NCBI GenBank assembly: GCA_964574635.1
Contig: CAZNOG010000010.1
Coordinates: forward strand, 56,266-120,265
Length of the DNA: 64,000 nucleotides
DNA from: CAZNOG01 sp964574635
Lineage (GTDB): Bacteria; Bacteroidota; Bacteroidia; Flavobacteriales_D; Cryomorphaceae
Reading direction: 5' to 3'
Below the pieces are notes generated by a model. That model worked only from the letters and a program-made list of their open reading frames with translations, was not told the DNA's origin and ran no database searches. The translations under genes were made by a program, and so were the position numbers. Shown one piece after another: positions 16,986-25,214 of the stretch (position 1 is the first letter of the stretch; the number at the start of each line of letters is the position of its first letter).

Positions 16986-18729
16986 TGCGCGCGGCGGCAT
17001 TAATCAAACCCACGTGACTGTATGCCTGGGGAAAGTTGCCCCACATGGATCCGTCTTTGCCGAGGTCTTCGCTGAGCAACCCGAGGTGATTGGCATATCC
17101 GGTCAACTCTTCGAACGCCTCCATGGCGTCGTCCAATCGGCCTACACAAGCCAATGCTTCGGCATACCAAAAGCCGCAAATGATGAAAGTGGAGTGGGGT
17201 TTTCCGAAATCATCTTCTTCCAAATAGCGGAAAAACAGTCCTTTGCCGGCTTTTAAAGCGTCTTCCAACGCGGCGAGATGCGATCTGGCAATGTCGCTGT
17301 TGTGCGGCAGGTACCCCATGATTATCAATTGAAGGGTGCTCGCGTCCATGTGGTGATTCTTCACCGATCGCCCGTAGGCTTTTAATTCCGGAATAAAACT
17401 GCTTTCGATGTGCATGGCGGCCCGGCGATGCAGTGACCGCGCCTTTTCGGCGAGTGCTTCGTTGCCCAATTTCATGGCGATCTGCGCCGCGGCGTGACTT
17501 CCCGCCCACTGAAAAAGGCTGGTGTAGGTGTGCAGGTACGCCGAATTCCTGAACTCCCAAATCCCCGCGTCAGGCTCGTCGATGGTGTATTCGATTTTAT
17601 CGAGAATCGATTGGAGGAGTCGGTCGGTATCCGCCCCGGGATAACCGTGAAAGCGGTGATCGACGTACAGGGGCTTGATGGCCAGCAGGATTTGACCGTA
17701 CACGTCGTTTTGGATGTGCGTGTAGGCGTCGTTTCCCACTCGTACCGGACGATTTCCCAAGTACCCCGGCAAGTCCAATTCACGCTCCGTCAACGCCCAT
17801 TCACCTCCAAGTCCGTACAGGGGTTGGATTCGCTTTTCATCCGGCATGGGGATGTTGGTGAGGTAGGAGAAATACTTCTCCATCTCTTCGAAGTGACCGA
17901 TGTTGTTGAAGGAATTGAGGATGTAATACGTGTCCCGCATCCAACTGTACCGGTAATCCCAATTCCTGCCTTGCCCCGGCCCTTCGGGCAGGGAGGTGGT
18001 GGGGGCGGCCACGATGGCGCCCGTATCTTCGTACTGGCAGATTTTCAGCGCCAGAGCCGATCGGATGACTTCCGCTTGGTAATGCTCCCCGATGCTCGTC
18101 GACTTCACCCAATTCCGCCAATAAGACGTGGTGCGGTTCAGGAATTTGTCGGTGGTGTTTTCCAATGAGCCTTCCAATGGCACGCCGTAAGACAAAATCA
18201 TGTAGCAGGTTTCCCGCAGGGTGAATTCCGATTCGTTGATGACGTATTCCAGCGGGATGTTGGTGGTGAGCCGGAGCGATTCGTCCAAGCCCATGTACCG
18301 GATGTGGCTGCTCCCGCTGGCGTGGGCCAACCTTTCCTCACCGTACTTTCCCACGGGGCGGCACACGGCGCGTATGCGCGGAAATCCCCTCACCGGCTCA
18401 ATTTTCCTCAACAACATCTTCGGACGGAAGTACCGACCGTATTGCGAAAACCGGGGTGCGAAATCGGTGATGCGGTACACGTTGTCGCCCTGTTCGATTT
18501 CCGTGACCAAGATGTTGGTGTTGGGCAAGTATTCCTGCTTGCTGCCGAAGTTTTCTTCCACGGGCTTCAGGCTGAATTCGCCCCCTTTGTCCCCGCCGAC
18601 CAATCGCCCGAAAACGAAGGAGCTGTCGAAACGGGGAAGGCACATCCATTCCACGTTCGTATCGCGTCCGATCAGAGCGGAAATCGCGCAATTTCCGATG
18701 AGTCCGTAATCATACGTATGTCTTGTCAT
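16945..18729 (-). CDS. Glycoside hydrolase family 15 (glucoamylase/trehalase-like)
   Basis: A 594-residue cytoplasmic GH15 enzyme. The N-terminal beta-sandwich (DYGLIGNCAISALIGRDTNVEWMCLPRFDS, read in segments; FSLKPVE) is followed by the alpha/alpha barrel with GRNWDYRYSWMRDTYY, GIWEFR (probable general acid Glu) and a C-terminal LLSEDL ... GNFPQAYSHVGLI block (probable general base Glu). GH15 includes glucoamylases, glucodextranases and bacterial trehalases, which share this architecture. The location, convergent with and overlapping the OtsA-OtsB gene, favours trehalose or a related alpha-glucoside as substrate. The start at 18729 (MTRHTYDYGLIGNCA) fits the family; an open extension to 18837 is unlike it. 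Confidence 0.9.
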   Translation of the reverse strand: MTRHTYDYGLIGNCAISALIGRDTNVEWMCLPRFDSSFVFGRLVGGDKGGEFSLKPVEENFGSKQEYLPNTNILVTEIEQGDNVYRITDFAPRFSQYGRYFRPKMLLRKIEPVRGFPRIRAVCRPVGKYGEERLAHASGSSHIRYMGLDESLRLTTNIPLEYVINESEFTLRETCYMILSYGVPLEGSLENTTDKFLNRTTSYWRNWVKSTSIGEHYQAEVIRSALALKICQYEDTGAIVAAPTTSLPEGPGQGRNWDYRYSWMRDTYYILNSFNNIGHFEEMEKYFSYLTNIPMPDEKRIQPLYGLGGEWALTERELDLPGYLGNRPVRVGNDAYTHIQNDVYGQILLAIKPLYVDHRFHGYPGADTDRLLQSILDKIEYTIDEPDAGIWEFRNSAYLHTYTSLFQWAGSHAAAQIAMKLGNEALAEKARSLHRRAAMHIESSFIPELKAYGRSVKNHHMDASTLQLIIMGYLPHNSDIARSHLAALEDALKAGKGLFFRYLEEDDFGKPHSTFIICGFWYAEALACVGRLDDAMEAFEELTGYANHLGLLSEDLGKDGSMWGNFPQAYSHVGLINAAARINERMDSPGFLMK

Positions 18730-18959
18730 CTGCCTTTTGTCTTGGTGGTGTACAACGCTCGCCCCTGCAAAATATTCCCCTGCTTGCGCTGCCTCTACAA
18801 CCTCGATTCGACACGTGATGTTCGCGAGGTTTTCCATTGAAATGAACCGTTTCGACGCTTTTTGGTTTTAACCTTAAGCAATTTTGGTCTTTGTCGCCTT
18901 CGGCCTTCCTTTCGAACCACAATCGCCGAAGCACTAGGACCGATAGAACCACACGAATC

Positions 18960-19430
18960 ATGGAAGTTGAAGAAAAGATGTTGAATGAAGAGTTTAAAAC
19001 CAAAGTGGTGACCGCTTTCATTCGCGAAAAAGAAAACGTACTGTCGGATTTCAGGGCCGATCAAAAACGAAAATTGGACCAGGCCTCCCGGGAAGACACC
19101 GACAATAAGCACATCGATTCCAAAAACGACGAAACCCTTTCGGAAGTCGATTTTCTCAACGACAACATGGACAACCTGGAGAGGGAAATCGTTCGACTCA
19201 AGGAAATTCCCATTCCCTCCACTTCGAAGGAAGTGGGGTTCGGCAGCTTGGTGCTCACGGACCATTCGCTGGTTCTCGTCGGCGCTGCCCAAAACAACCT
19301 TAAGGTCGACGGCGTCGAAGTCGCGGGGGTATCCACGGAATCCCCCTTCTACAACGCTTTGGAATCAAAAGGGCCCGGCGACCAGGCGGAGATAAACGGA
19401 AGACTTCACAAAATTCGGGCGGTGGTGTAA
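18960..19430 (+). CDS. GreA/GreB-like protein (coiled coil plus FKBP-like C-terminal domain)
   Basis: A 156-residue cytoplasmic protein. Residues ~1-85 are charged and helical (EEFKTKVVTAFIREKEN, DFLNDNMDNLEREIVRLKE), as in the coiled-coil arm of Gre factors. Residues ~95-156 (VGFGSLVLTDHSLVLVGAA, VSTESPFYNALESKGPGDQAEING) resemble the Gre C-terminal FKBP-like domain, where SPFYNALxxKxxGD corresponds to the SPLGxALLGKxxGD motif. It probably contacts RNA polymerase's secondary channel or is a Gre-related regulator, but it is a divergent member. The tip acidic pair needed for transcript cleavage cannot be assigned. The start at 18960 gives MEVEEKMLNEEF. Confidence 0.65.
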   Translation: MEVEEKMLNEEFKTKVVTAFIREKENVLSDFRADQKRKLDQASREDTDNKHIDSKNDETLSEVDFLNDNMDNLEREIVRLKEIPIPSTSKEVGFGSLVLTDHSLVLVGAAQNNLKVDGVEVAGVSTESPFYNALESKGPGDQAEINGRLHKIRAVV

Positions 19431-19511
19431 TGCCTCCCGACACCGAAGCGTTTTCGAACGGAACCCGTCCACCCGGGCCGTACTACCCAAAAACAATCAC
19501 ATACATTCCCA

Positions 19512-20006
19512 ATGATGAAAAACAGAATAGCAATCCTGCTCGCGCTCATATCCCTACCCGTCTTGACCAAGGCGCAAAGCCCCATCGGCGACGGAGGTAC
19601 GCAGTTGAATTTCGGCGCGGGACTGTACTCCCACGGCATTCCGGTATACTTCGGAATGGACTTCGGAGTGCATCCCGACATATCCCTCGGTTTTCAAACG
19701 GGCCTCGACTTGGAGTTCGATTATTTCACCGTGGCGGGCCGAGGTGATTACCATTTCAATACGGTGTTCGACATTCCACGCGATTGGGATTTGTACGCCG
19801 GACTGAGCGTCGGTTTTGCCGTGAGTACCCACGGCCACGACCACCCGCCTCATCACCACCACGACCACCACCACGTTTCCGGCCTCGATCTGGGCCTGCA
19901 AATCGGTGGGAGGTATTACTGGAACCGATCCTGGGGCATCAACCTCGAATTCGGCGGGGGAATGCTGCTGAGCGGCGGGCGCTTCGGACTGTCCAAAAGA
20001 TTCTGA
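19512..20006 (+). CDS. Outer-membrane beta-barrel protein with His-rich loop
   Basis: A 164-residue protein with a signal peptide (ends LTKAQ) and alternating hydrophobic strands: TQLNFGAGLYSHGIPVYFGMDFGV, LGFQTGLDLEFDYFTVAGRGDYHF, LYAGLSVGFAV, LGLQIGGRYYW and GINLEFGGGMLL (read in segments). It ends in Phe, as outer-membrane barrels often do (GLSKRF). Between strands it carries HGHDHPPHHHHDHHH, which may bind metal such as Zn, Ni or Cu. It sits between the two Gre-type genes. The role is unknown; metal binding or sensing is an inference from the His cluster only. Confidence 0.75.
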   Translation: MMKNRIAILLALISLPVLTKAQSPIGDGGTQLNFGAGLYSHGIPVYFGMDFGVHPDISLGFQTGLDLEFDYFTVAGRGDYHFNTVFDIPRDWDLYAGLSVGFAVSTHGHDHPPHHHHDHHHVSGLDLGLQIGGRYYWNRSWGINLEFGGGMLLSGGRFGLSKRF

Positions 20007-20011
20007 TGGCC

Positions 20012-20019
20012 TATCTTTG
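20012..20019 (+). promoter_or_regulatory. -7 box of the greA/greB-family gene, abutting the start codon
   Basis: TATCTTTG (exact TAnnTTTG), then four bases (ATCC) and the ATG at 20024. This predicts a leaderless transcript, with the same 4-nt spacing as def. Confidence 0.65.
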
Positions 20020-20023
20020 ATCC

Positions 20024-20554
20024 ATGAGCCGGGGATTCGTAAAAGAAGAGGATCAGGAAGAACCCATCTTCGTGCCGCCGCGGGCCGCTTTGCCGCCGGG
20101 TGAGACGAATTACGTCACGCCCACCGGTTTGCGCCTGCTCGAAAAGGAGAAAAGCGATCTGGAAGCGCAGCGACTTTCCTTGGATATCGAAGACGAAAAC
20201 GAATTGAGAAGGGAGACGGCATTATTGGACGGCAAGATCGCGCTGGTGAGCGACAGGATACACTCGGCACGCGTCATCGACCCCGCCGATCAACCCCGGG
20301 ACGAGGTGCGTTTCGGAGCCGTGGTCACATACGTGCAAGGTGAGGATACACCCACAAAAACCTTCCAAATCGTAGGCGTGGATGAAGCGGACATCAAGGC
20401 AGGTAAGGTGGCTTTCGCCGCGCCGGTGGCCCGGGCGCTCACGGGTGCGCGGGTAGGCGAGGAGGTGACCTTGAGGCTGGGCGGTGAAGAACGCACCCTC
20501 CGCGTAGTGGATATTTCCTACCCCGACCCCGAAAATGAGGGCGGCGATAATTGA
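20024..20554 (+). CDS. GreA/GreB family transcript cleavage factor
   Basis: A 176-residue Gre factor. The N-terminus MSRGFVKEEDQEEP followed by VPPRAALPPGETNYVTPTGL is the usual start of Bacteroidota GreB-like proteins. A coiled-coil arm follows (LLEKEKSDLEAQRL ... DENELRRETALLDGKI), with the acidic tip around DIEDENE. The C-terminal FKBP-like domain is RFGAVVTYV ... TFQIVGVDEADIKAGKVAFAAPVARALTGARVGEEV (read in segments). Gre factors enter RNA polymerase's secondary channel and stimulate cleavage of backtracked RNA. One near-match of the dispersed 15-bp motif (minus orientation) falls in a variable loop of the C-terminal domain. Confidence 0.9.
   Translation: MSRGFVKEEDQEEPIFVPPRAALPPGETNYVTPTGLRLLEKEKSDLEAQRLSLDIEDENELRRETALLDGKIALVSDRIHSARVIDPADQPRDEVRFGAVVTYVQGEDTPTKTFQIVGVDEADIKAGKVAFAAPVARALTGARVGEEVTLRLGGEERTLRVVDISYPDPENEGGDN
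20349..20363 (-). repeat. Dispersed 15-bp motif, copy C (one mismatch, coding DNA)
   Basis: CACCCACAAAAACCT on the + strand, which is 14 of 15 matches to the minus-strand motif; it encodes part of DTPTKTF in the Gre protein. Confidence 0.45.
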
Positions 20555-20587
20555 CGCGCCCCTATTTTCGCCGATGCCAAAATCGAT

Positions 20588-20595
20588 TACTTTTG
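20588..20595 (+). promoter_or_regulatory. -7 box of the Crp-family gene
   Basis: TACTTTTG matches TAnnTTTG exactly; ~80 bp upstream of the ATG at 20676. Confidence 0.5.
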
Positions 20596-20675
20596 CACGG
20601 GTGGGTATCGGTGCGCCGGATTTCCGCAACGGCCATGTGCAGGGGTGACCAACGACAAGAACAATTCAAACTGCA

Positions 20676-21278
20676 ATGAAAAGCATCCGCGCATTTTTCG
20701 ACAGCCGCATCGAACTGGACGACGACCTTTGGCAACTCTTCGTGGCCCGGGTCAACAAACGCTCGTACCCGGCCAACACCACGCTCATTCACGTGGGCAC
20801 CACCGAAAACCATCTCTCATTCGTCGAAGAGGGCGTCGTGCGCAGCTACATCCCCAACCAAGGCAACGACATCACCTTCGACCTGGCGTTTCCCAATCAA
20901 TTCGTCAGCGCCTACGATTCATTCCTCAAGCGCATCCCCGCCACGTGCAAACTCGAAACTTTGGCGCCCACCTCGCTGATATCCATCACCTTCGACGATC
21001 TCCAACAACTCTACCACCAACGGAAAATCGGAAACATCATCGGCCGCCTGGCGTCTGAAAATATTTTCGAACGCTCCACCGGGTACTTCCTCGAAAAGCT
21101 CAACCACACCCCCGAAGAAATCTACGCGCGGTTGCGCCGTGAGCAGGGTTCGTTGCTCGATTCGGTACCCCACGTTTTCCTCGCCTCGTATTTGGGGGTG
21201 ACCGTGCCCACCTTGGGTCGCATCGCGGCGGAGTTCCAAGGTTCCGCGAGCAAACCGTCGGTCGAGGCCACCCGTTGA
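20676..21278 (+). CDS. Crp/Fnr family transcriptional regulator
   Basis: A 200-residue protein with a cyclic-nucleotide-binding-like beta-roll (residues ~20-115: YPANTTLIHVGTTENHLSFVEEGVVRSYIP, read in segments; FDLAFPNQFVSAYDSFL) and a C-terminal winged helix (VPHVFLASYLGVTVPTLGRI, ~165-185). The cAMP-contact residues of E. coli CRP are not evident, as in most Bacteroidota members, so another ligand or none is likely. It probably regulates genes elsewhere; no clear operator was found nearby. The next gene, L-serine dehydratase, lies 285 bp downstream in the same orientation with its own promoter. Confidence 0.9.
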   Translation: MKSIRAFFDSRIELDDDLWQLFVARVNKRSYPANTTLIHVGTTENHLSFVEEGVVRSYIPNQGNDITFDLAFPNQFVSAYDSFLKRIPATCKLETLAPTSLISITFDDLQQLYHQRKIGNIIGRLASENIFERSTGYFLEKLNHTPEEIYARLRREQGSLLDSVPHVFLASYLGVTVPTLGRIAAEFQGSASKPSVEATR

Positions 21279-21360
21279 GTTCCGCGCAACCGCCCCTGCA
21301 AAGAGCGTTCATCCGCTTCGTGCAGGCGATTTTTCGAGCGTCCGGACGTGCGGAGGTTTT

Positions 21361-21375
21361 GGGTTTTTGTGGGTG
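21361..21375 (+). repeat. Dispersed 15-bp motif, copy D (intergenic)
   Basis: Exact GGGTTTTTGTGGGTG in the Crp-sdaA gap. The match with copies E and F extends to TTTTGGGTTTTTGTGGGTG (19 bp). Confidence 0.6.
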
Positions 21376-21515
21376 GGTAAGCACGTATGGAGCAAAACGT
21401 TCGGGGATGGGGTTGGAGAGCTCGCGCACAATCACCCGGTTCCGTGGGTCGGATACACGGCACCGCGTGTAAATTCTGCCCTGCACCGCGGTTTTCGCGG
21501 CTTGTGGTATACTTC

Positions 21516-21523
21516 TATATTTG
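21516..21523 (+). promoter_or_regulatory. -7 box of the L-serine dehydratase gene
   Basis: TATATTTG, an exact TAnnTTTG match, 40 bp upstream of the ATG at 21564; TTTTCG at 21492 is a possible -33 element. Confidence 0.6.
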
Positions 21524-21563
21524 TAACGGAGCGCGGATGCACCGCGCGATTCAAAACATTTCT

Positions 21564-22997
21564 ATGGAATTCATTTCGGTATTTGACATGTTGAAAGTGG
21601 GCATCGGCCCCTCGAGTTCGCACACCCTCGGTCCTTGGAAGGCCGCGCTGCTCTTCATCGATGAATTGAAGCGCACCCACCCCGACCATGAACGCATGGA
21701 GTCTCTGGCCGTCGATTTGTACGGCAGTCTCGCCCTGACGGGAGTCGGTCACGGCACCGATTTCGCCGTGGTGCTGGGGTTGATGGGGTACAATCCCGAA
21801 ACCGTGCCCCTCGACCGAGTGGCCGTCGTGCCCAACATGATCCGAAATTCCGGCCGCATCCTCTTCAACGGAACCACCAAAGTTCCATTCGACTACGAAA
21901 AAGACATCCGATTCCACAAAGACGAGTCCCTGGATTTCCATCCCAATGGACTTTCCTTTACCGCGAGTATCGACGGGGTGGAATTCACCCGTACGTATTT
22001 CAGCGTGGGGGGAGGATTCGTCGTCAAGGAAAACGAAGAATCGCCCATTGAGGGCATGGACGACGAGCAGGTGCCCTTTCCGTTCGAAGACGCCGAAACG
22101 CTGAAGAAACACTGCCACGCTCAGGACACCTACATCTGGGACATCGCCATGCGCAACGAACTTTCCGTGCGCGACAAAGTGGACATCGAGCAGCGCCTGT
22201 ACGTCATCTGGATGGAAATGCTGCAGAGCGTCTACCGGGGTTGCCATACTCGGGGCACGCTGCCCGGCGGCCTGAACGTTACGCGCCGGGCCTCGGAGTT
22301 GTACATCAGTCTGGGCGGCGACCTGCTCGAATACGACGAGGTGGAATCGTGGCTGGGCGAGCTCCGCAAGCTCGACATCAAGTTCGAGCAAACCGTCAAA
22401 TGGATCAGCTGCTTCGCCTTGGCGGTAAACGAGGAAAACGCCGCGTACAGCCGAATCGTCACGGCGCCGACAAACGGTGCGGCGGGGGTGATTCCGGCCG
22501 TCATGCTCTACGCCGTGGCCTTCGCACGCCCCGATGCGGGATTGGAGGACATTTATCGATTCATGCTCACGGCGGCGGTGATCGGAGGATTGTTCAAAAC
22601 AGGCTCGACCATCAGCGCAGCCATGGGGGGATGCCAAGCGGAAATCGGCGTGTCGAGTGCCATGGCCGCGGCCGCTCTCACCGAGTTTTTGGGAGGCTCC
22701 GCCGATCAAGCCATGGTCGCTTCCGAAATCGCCATGGAGCACCACTTGGGCCTCACTTGCGACCCCGTGAAAGGACTCGTTCAGATACCCTGCATCGAAA
22801 GAAACACCATGGGCGCCATGAAGGCCATTACCGCGGCACACATGGCCTTGGAAACCAATCCCGACAACACCAAGGTCACCCTCGACGAAGTCATCCGCAC
22901 CATGTGGGAAACCGCGAGGGACATGAACAGCAAATACAAAGAAACTTCCCTCGGCGGCTTGGCGACCAACATCGCCGTGAATCTACCCGAATGCTGA
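21564..22997 (+). CDS. sdaA: L-serine ammonia-lyase, iron-sulfur-dependent
   Basis: A 477-residue single-chain L-serine dehydratase that turns L-serine into pyruvate and ammonia. The beta domain starts with SVFDMLKVGIGPSSSHTLGP (the SSSHT substrate loop). The alpha domain has TAPTNGAAGVIPAVM and the three Fe-S cysteines: C357 (GGCQAE), C399 (LTCDPVKG) and C410 (IPCIERN). The length matches the single-chain type. The start at 21564 (MEFISVFDMLKVG) follows the -7 box. The frame is open upstream but that stretch is promoter DNA. A terminator follows at 23108. Confidence 0.97.
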   Translation: MEFISVFDMLKVGIGPSSSHTLGPWKAALLFIDELKRTHPDHERMESLAVDLYGSLALTGVGHGTDFAVVLGLMGYNPETVPLDRVAVVPNMIRNSGRILFNGTTKVPFDYEKDIRFHKDESLDFHPNGLSFTASIDGVEFTRTYFSVGGGFVVKENEESPIEGMDDEQVPFPFEDAETLKKHCHAQDTYIWDIAMRNELSVRDKVDIEQRLYVIWMEMLQSVYRGCHTRGTLPGGLNVTRRASELYISLGGDLLEYDEVESWLGELRKLDIKFEQTVKWISCFALAVNEENAAYSRIVTAPTNGAAGVIPAVMLYAVAFARPDAGLEDIYRFMLTAAVIGGLFKTGSTISAAMGGCQAEIGVSSAMAAAALTEFLGGSADQAMVASEIAMEHHLGLTCDPVKGLVQIPCIERNTMGAMKAITAAHMALETNPDNTKVTLDEVIRTMWETARDMNSKYKETSLGGLATNIAVNLPEC

Positions 22998-23107
22998 ATT
23001 TTTGTTGATTACTCGCCTTGGCGACGCGCCTCCGACGTGGTTGCGGAGATTGGTGTGGGTTTTGCATCACTCCCCACGTCGGATTTTGCTATGGTCCGAT
23101 ATATACG

Positions 23108-23145
23108 CAAAAGCCAGGACCTTCGGGATACTGGCTTTTGTTTTT
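23108..23145 (+). terminator. Rho-independent terminator after sdaA
   Basis: Perfect 10-bp arms CAAAAGCCAG / CTGGCTTTTG, 13-nt loop, then TTTTT; ~110 bp past the sdaA stop. Confidence 0.85.
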
Positions 23146-23414
23146 CGCACTGCTCAAAAGCCCGTCGGCATTTCCGAACCGGGGATAAAATCCACAAACC
23201 ATTGCACGATTCCGGAACTGTGGATATCATTCCGGATCCCCTGAATATCTAATGACCTTTATTGCGTTCTTTATGCCGTGGAAATACTTGTTAGGCTAAA
23301 ATTCGGCGCCAACAGGTCGTGAATTGATAAATTGCGGAACGTCTTTTACAAATACCAGCCGTTGGTAGACATGGTGGCTGTGGCTGAAGGTTCGGTTGGC
23401 GAATGCATATGGCT
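23146..23414. other. Intergenic region before the histidine kinase, nothing clear
   Basis: About 270 bp after the sdaA terminator. No gene and no exact TAnnTTTG box were seen, although a promoter for the kinase must lie here or further upstream. Confidence 0.45.
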
Positions 23415-25196
23415 ATGAAATTATTTGCATTGCTGCTGTTTTTCGGGGCCGTCACCCCGACGACGACGCAGGCCCAAACTCCTCGTGCAGACTCGCTGCA
23501 AACGCAGGTGGATCAACTGATTTACCGCGTTCAATTCGACTCGGCCCACAGATTGGTCACGGATTTTCTCGACCGTCCGGACCTCACTCCTCTCGAATCG
23601 TACGCCGGACTCTACCTCTACGGACGTTCCTTGCGCGCCGGAGGAAGGGCCGAAGACGCGATCAAGGAGTTCGAAAAGGCATTGGCCTATATCGACCCCT
23701 CCCAGGAAGGTAGCAACGATTATCGCTCCGCCATCCGATCGCAGTTGGCGGAATGCTACTTCGATTTGCAAGACTTCGACCGAGCCGCCATCAACGCCGA
23801 AGCGGCGATTCAGCTCAGCCCCAAACCCCGACACAAAACCGCCGGCCACGCGGTTAATTACTTGATTCTCGGATACGTCGATTATTTGTACAGACGTTTT
23901 ACATCGGCCGAAGAAAGGTACCTGAAGGCCGAGAAATTGTACCGTGAAAACAACTTGGAATGCGAGCTCCCCCTGGTCACGACCAAAATGGCCAAACTCT
24001 ACCACAAGCTCGGAAGGGAAGACATTGCCCGGCAGTACTTGGACTCGGCCCGGCACATGAGCAACCTCTGCAAAATTCCACGATACATCTATCTCACGGA
24101 GCGCACCGACTTCGACCTTCTCAAGGAAAGCGGAAGATTTCGCGAAGCCTTGGACAAGTTCGACGAGGTGAGTGAGATCCTGAGCCAATTCAAGTTTCAG
24201 GAAAAACAACGGGAACTCGAATTGATGGAAGCGTCCTTCCACAACCGCCTCCACCAAGTGGAAATGCGGCAACTCGAAAAAGTGAACGAGGCCAACGAAG
24301 CCGTTTTGGTGGTGCAGAAACGCATGGTGATCATTTTGGTGGTCGGGGTTTTGCTGCTTCTGGCCCTGCTGGTGATCCTCTGGAGGGAGTATCGACTTAA
24401 ACACTCCGCTCTAAGCGATTTGGAAGCTTTTCGAGACAATCTGGAAATAGAGGTGGCGGAAAGAACCAAAAACCTGGAAGCCGCGCGCAGACAACTCGAA
24501 GCCAAGAGAGACAAGCTCACCTCCCAAAACAACCGCCTCGTGCAGTTGTATCACATCATGACGCACGATCTGCGCGCACCTTTGGCCAATATGACCATGC
24601 TGATAAAATTCATCATGGAAAGCGAAAGCAGAGAGGAGCAGAAAGAGTTGGTGTCCAAATTGCCGATCGTCATCAACTCGTTGAATTCAAACTGTTCGGA
24701 CCTCCTCGATATCATCGACACCTCTGCGATGGAAGGCGAAGAGGAAGTGGATTTCATTTTCTTCGAAGACGCCTTGCTGAAAGTGCTGCGCACCCTCGAT
24801 TCCGAAATTCAGGCCAAGGGAGCTTCCATATCCTACGATTTCGAAGAGAGCGAGCAGGTCATTTACACAGGCCAGTTTCTCGAAAGTCTCTTCCTGAACC
24901 TCCTGAGCAACGCGCTGAAATACTCTCAACCCGGACGCCCGCCCATCATCGAGATCGCATCCAAAAAAGACGGCGACTTCCTCCTGCTCACGGTTACCGA
25001 TAATGGCATGGGGCTGGACCTCGAAAGACACGGAGAGAACCTCTTCAAACCCCGACGCACTTTCCACAAGAACCACGACGCAAAAGGCTACGGTTTGTAC
25101 ATGACCAAAGTGCAACTCGAAAATTACGGTGCCACCATCGAAATGGAGAGCACCCCGGGCGAGGGAAGCACCTTCACCGTTCGGTTCAAGGATTGA
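23415..25196 (+). CDS. TPR-containing sensor histidine kinase
   Basis: A 593-residue membrane kinase. A signal peptide (ends TTQAQ) is followed by a periplasmic TPR region (residues ~25-300: YAGLYLYGRSLRAGGRAEDAIKEF, IRSQLAECYFDLQDFDRAAINAE and others, read in segments), one membrane helix (~305-325), a coiled coil (LEAFRDNLEIEVAERTKNLE), the dimerisation/phosphoacceptor H-box THDLRAPLAN (His ~384), and the HATPase domain with N box NLLSNALKY, G1 DNGMGLD and G2 KGYGLYMTK. It senses an unknown signal and phosphorylates an unlinked response regulator, as no receiver or regulator gene is adjacent. The start could be 23403, 23409 or 23415; the last gives the cleanest signal peptide (MKLFALLLFF). 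Confidence 0.92.
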   Translation: MKLFALLLFFGAVTPTTTQAQTPRADSLQTQVDQLIYRVQFDSAHRLVTDFLDRPDLTPLESYAGLYLYGRSLRAGGRAEDAIKEFEKALAYIDPSQEGSNDYRSAIRSQLAECYFDLQDFDRAAINAEAAIQLSPKPRHKTAGHAVNYLILGYVDYLYRRFTSAEERYLKAEKLYRENNLECELPLVTTKMAKLYHKLGREDIARQYLDSARHMSNLCKIPRYIYLTERTDFDLLKESGRFREALDKFDEVSEILSQFKFQEKQRELELMEASFHNRLHQVEMRQLEKVNEANEAVLVVQKRMVIILVVGVLLLLALLVILWREYRLKHSALSDLEAFRDNLEIEVAERTKNLEAARRQLEAKRDKLTSQNNRLVQLYHIMTHDLRAPLANMTMLIKFIMESESREEQKELVSKLPIVINSLNSNCSDLLDIIDTSAMEGEEEVDFIFFEDALLKVLRTLDSEIQAKGASISYDFEESEQVIYTGQFLESLFLNLLSNALKYSQPGRPPIIEIASKKDGDFLLLTVTDNGMGLDLERHGENLFKPRRTFHKNHDAKGYGLYMTKVQLENYGATIEMESTPGEGSTFTVRFKD

Positions 25197-25214
25197 TTCG
25201 GAAAAGACCTTCCG

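Noticed and set aside
21432..22841. 469-codon minus-strand frame opposite L-serine dehydratase
   Set aside because: Shadow of sdaA, which has all Fe-S cysteines and substrate loops on the + strand.
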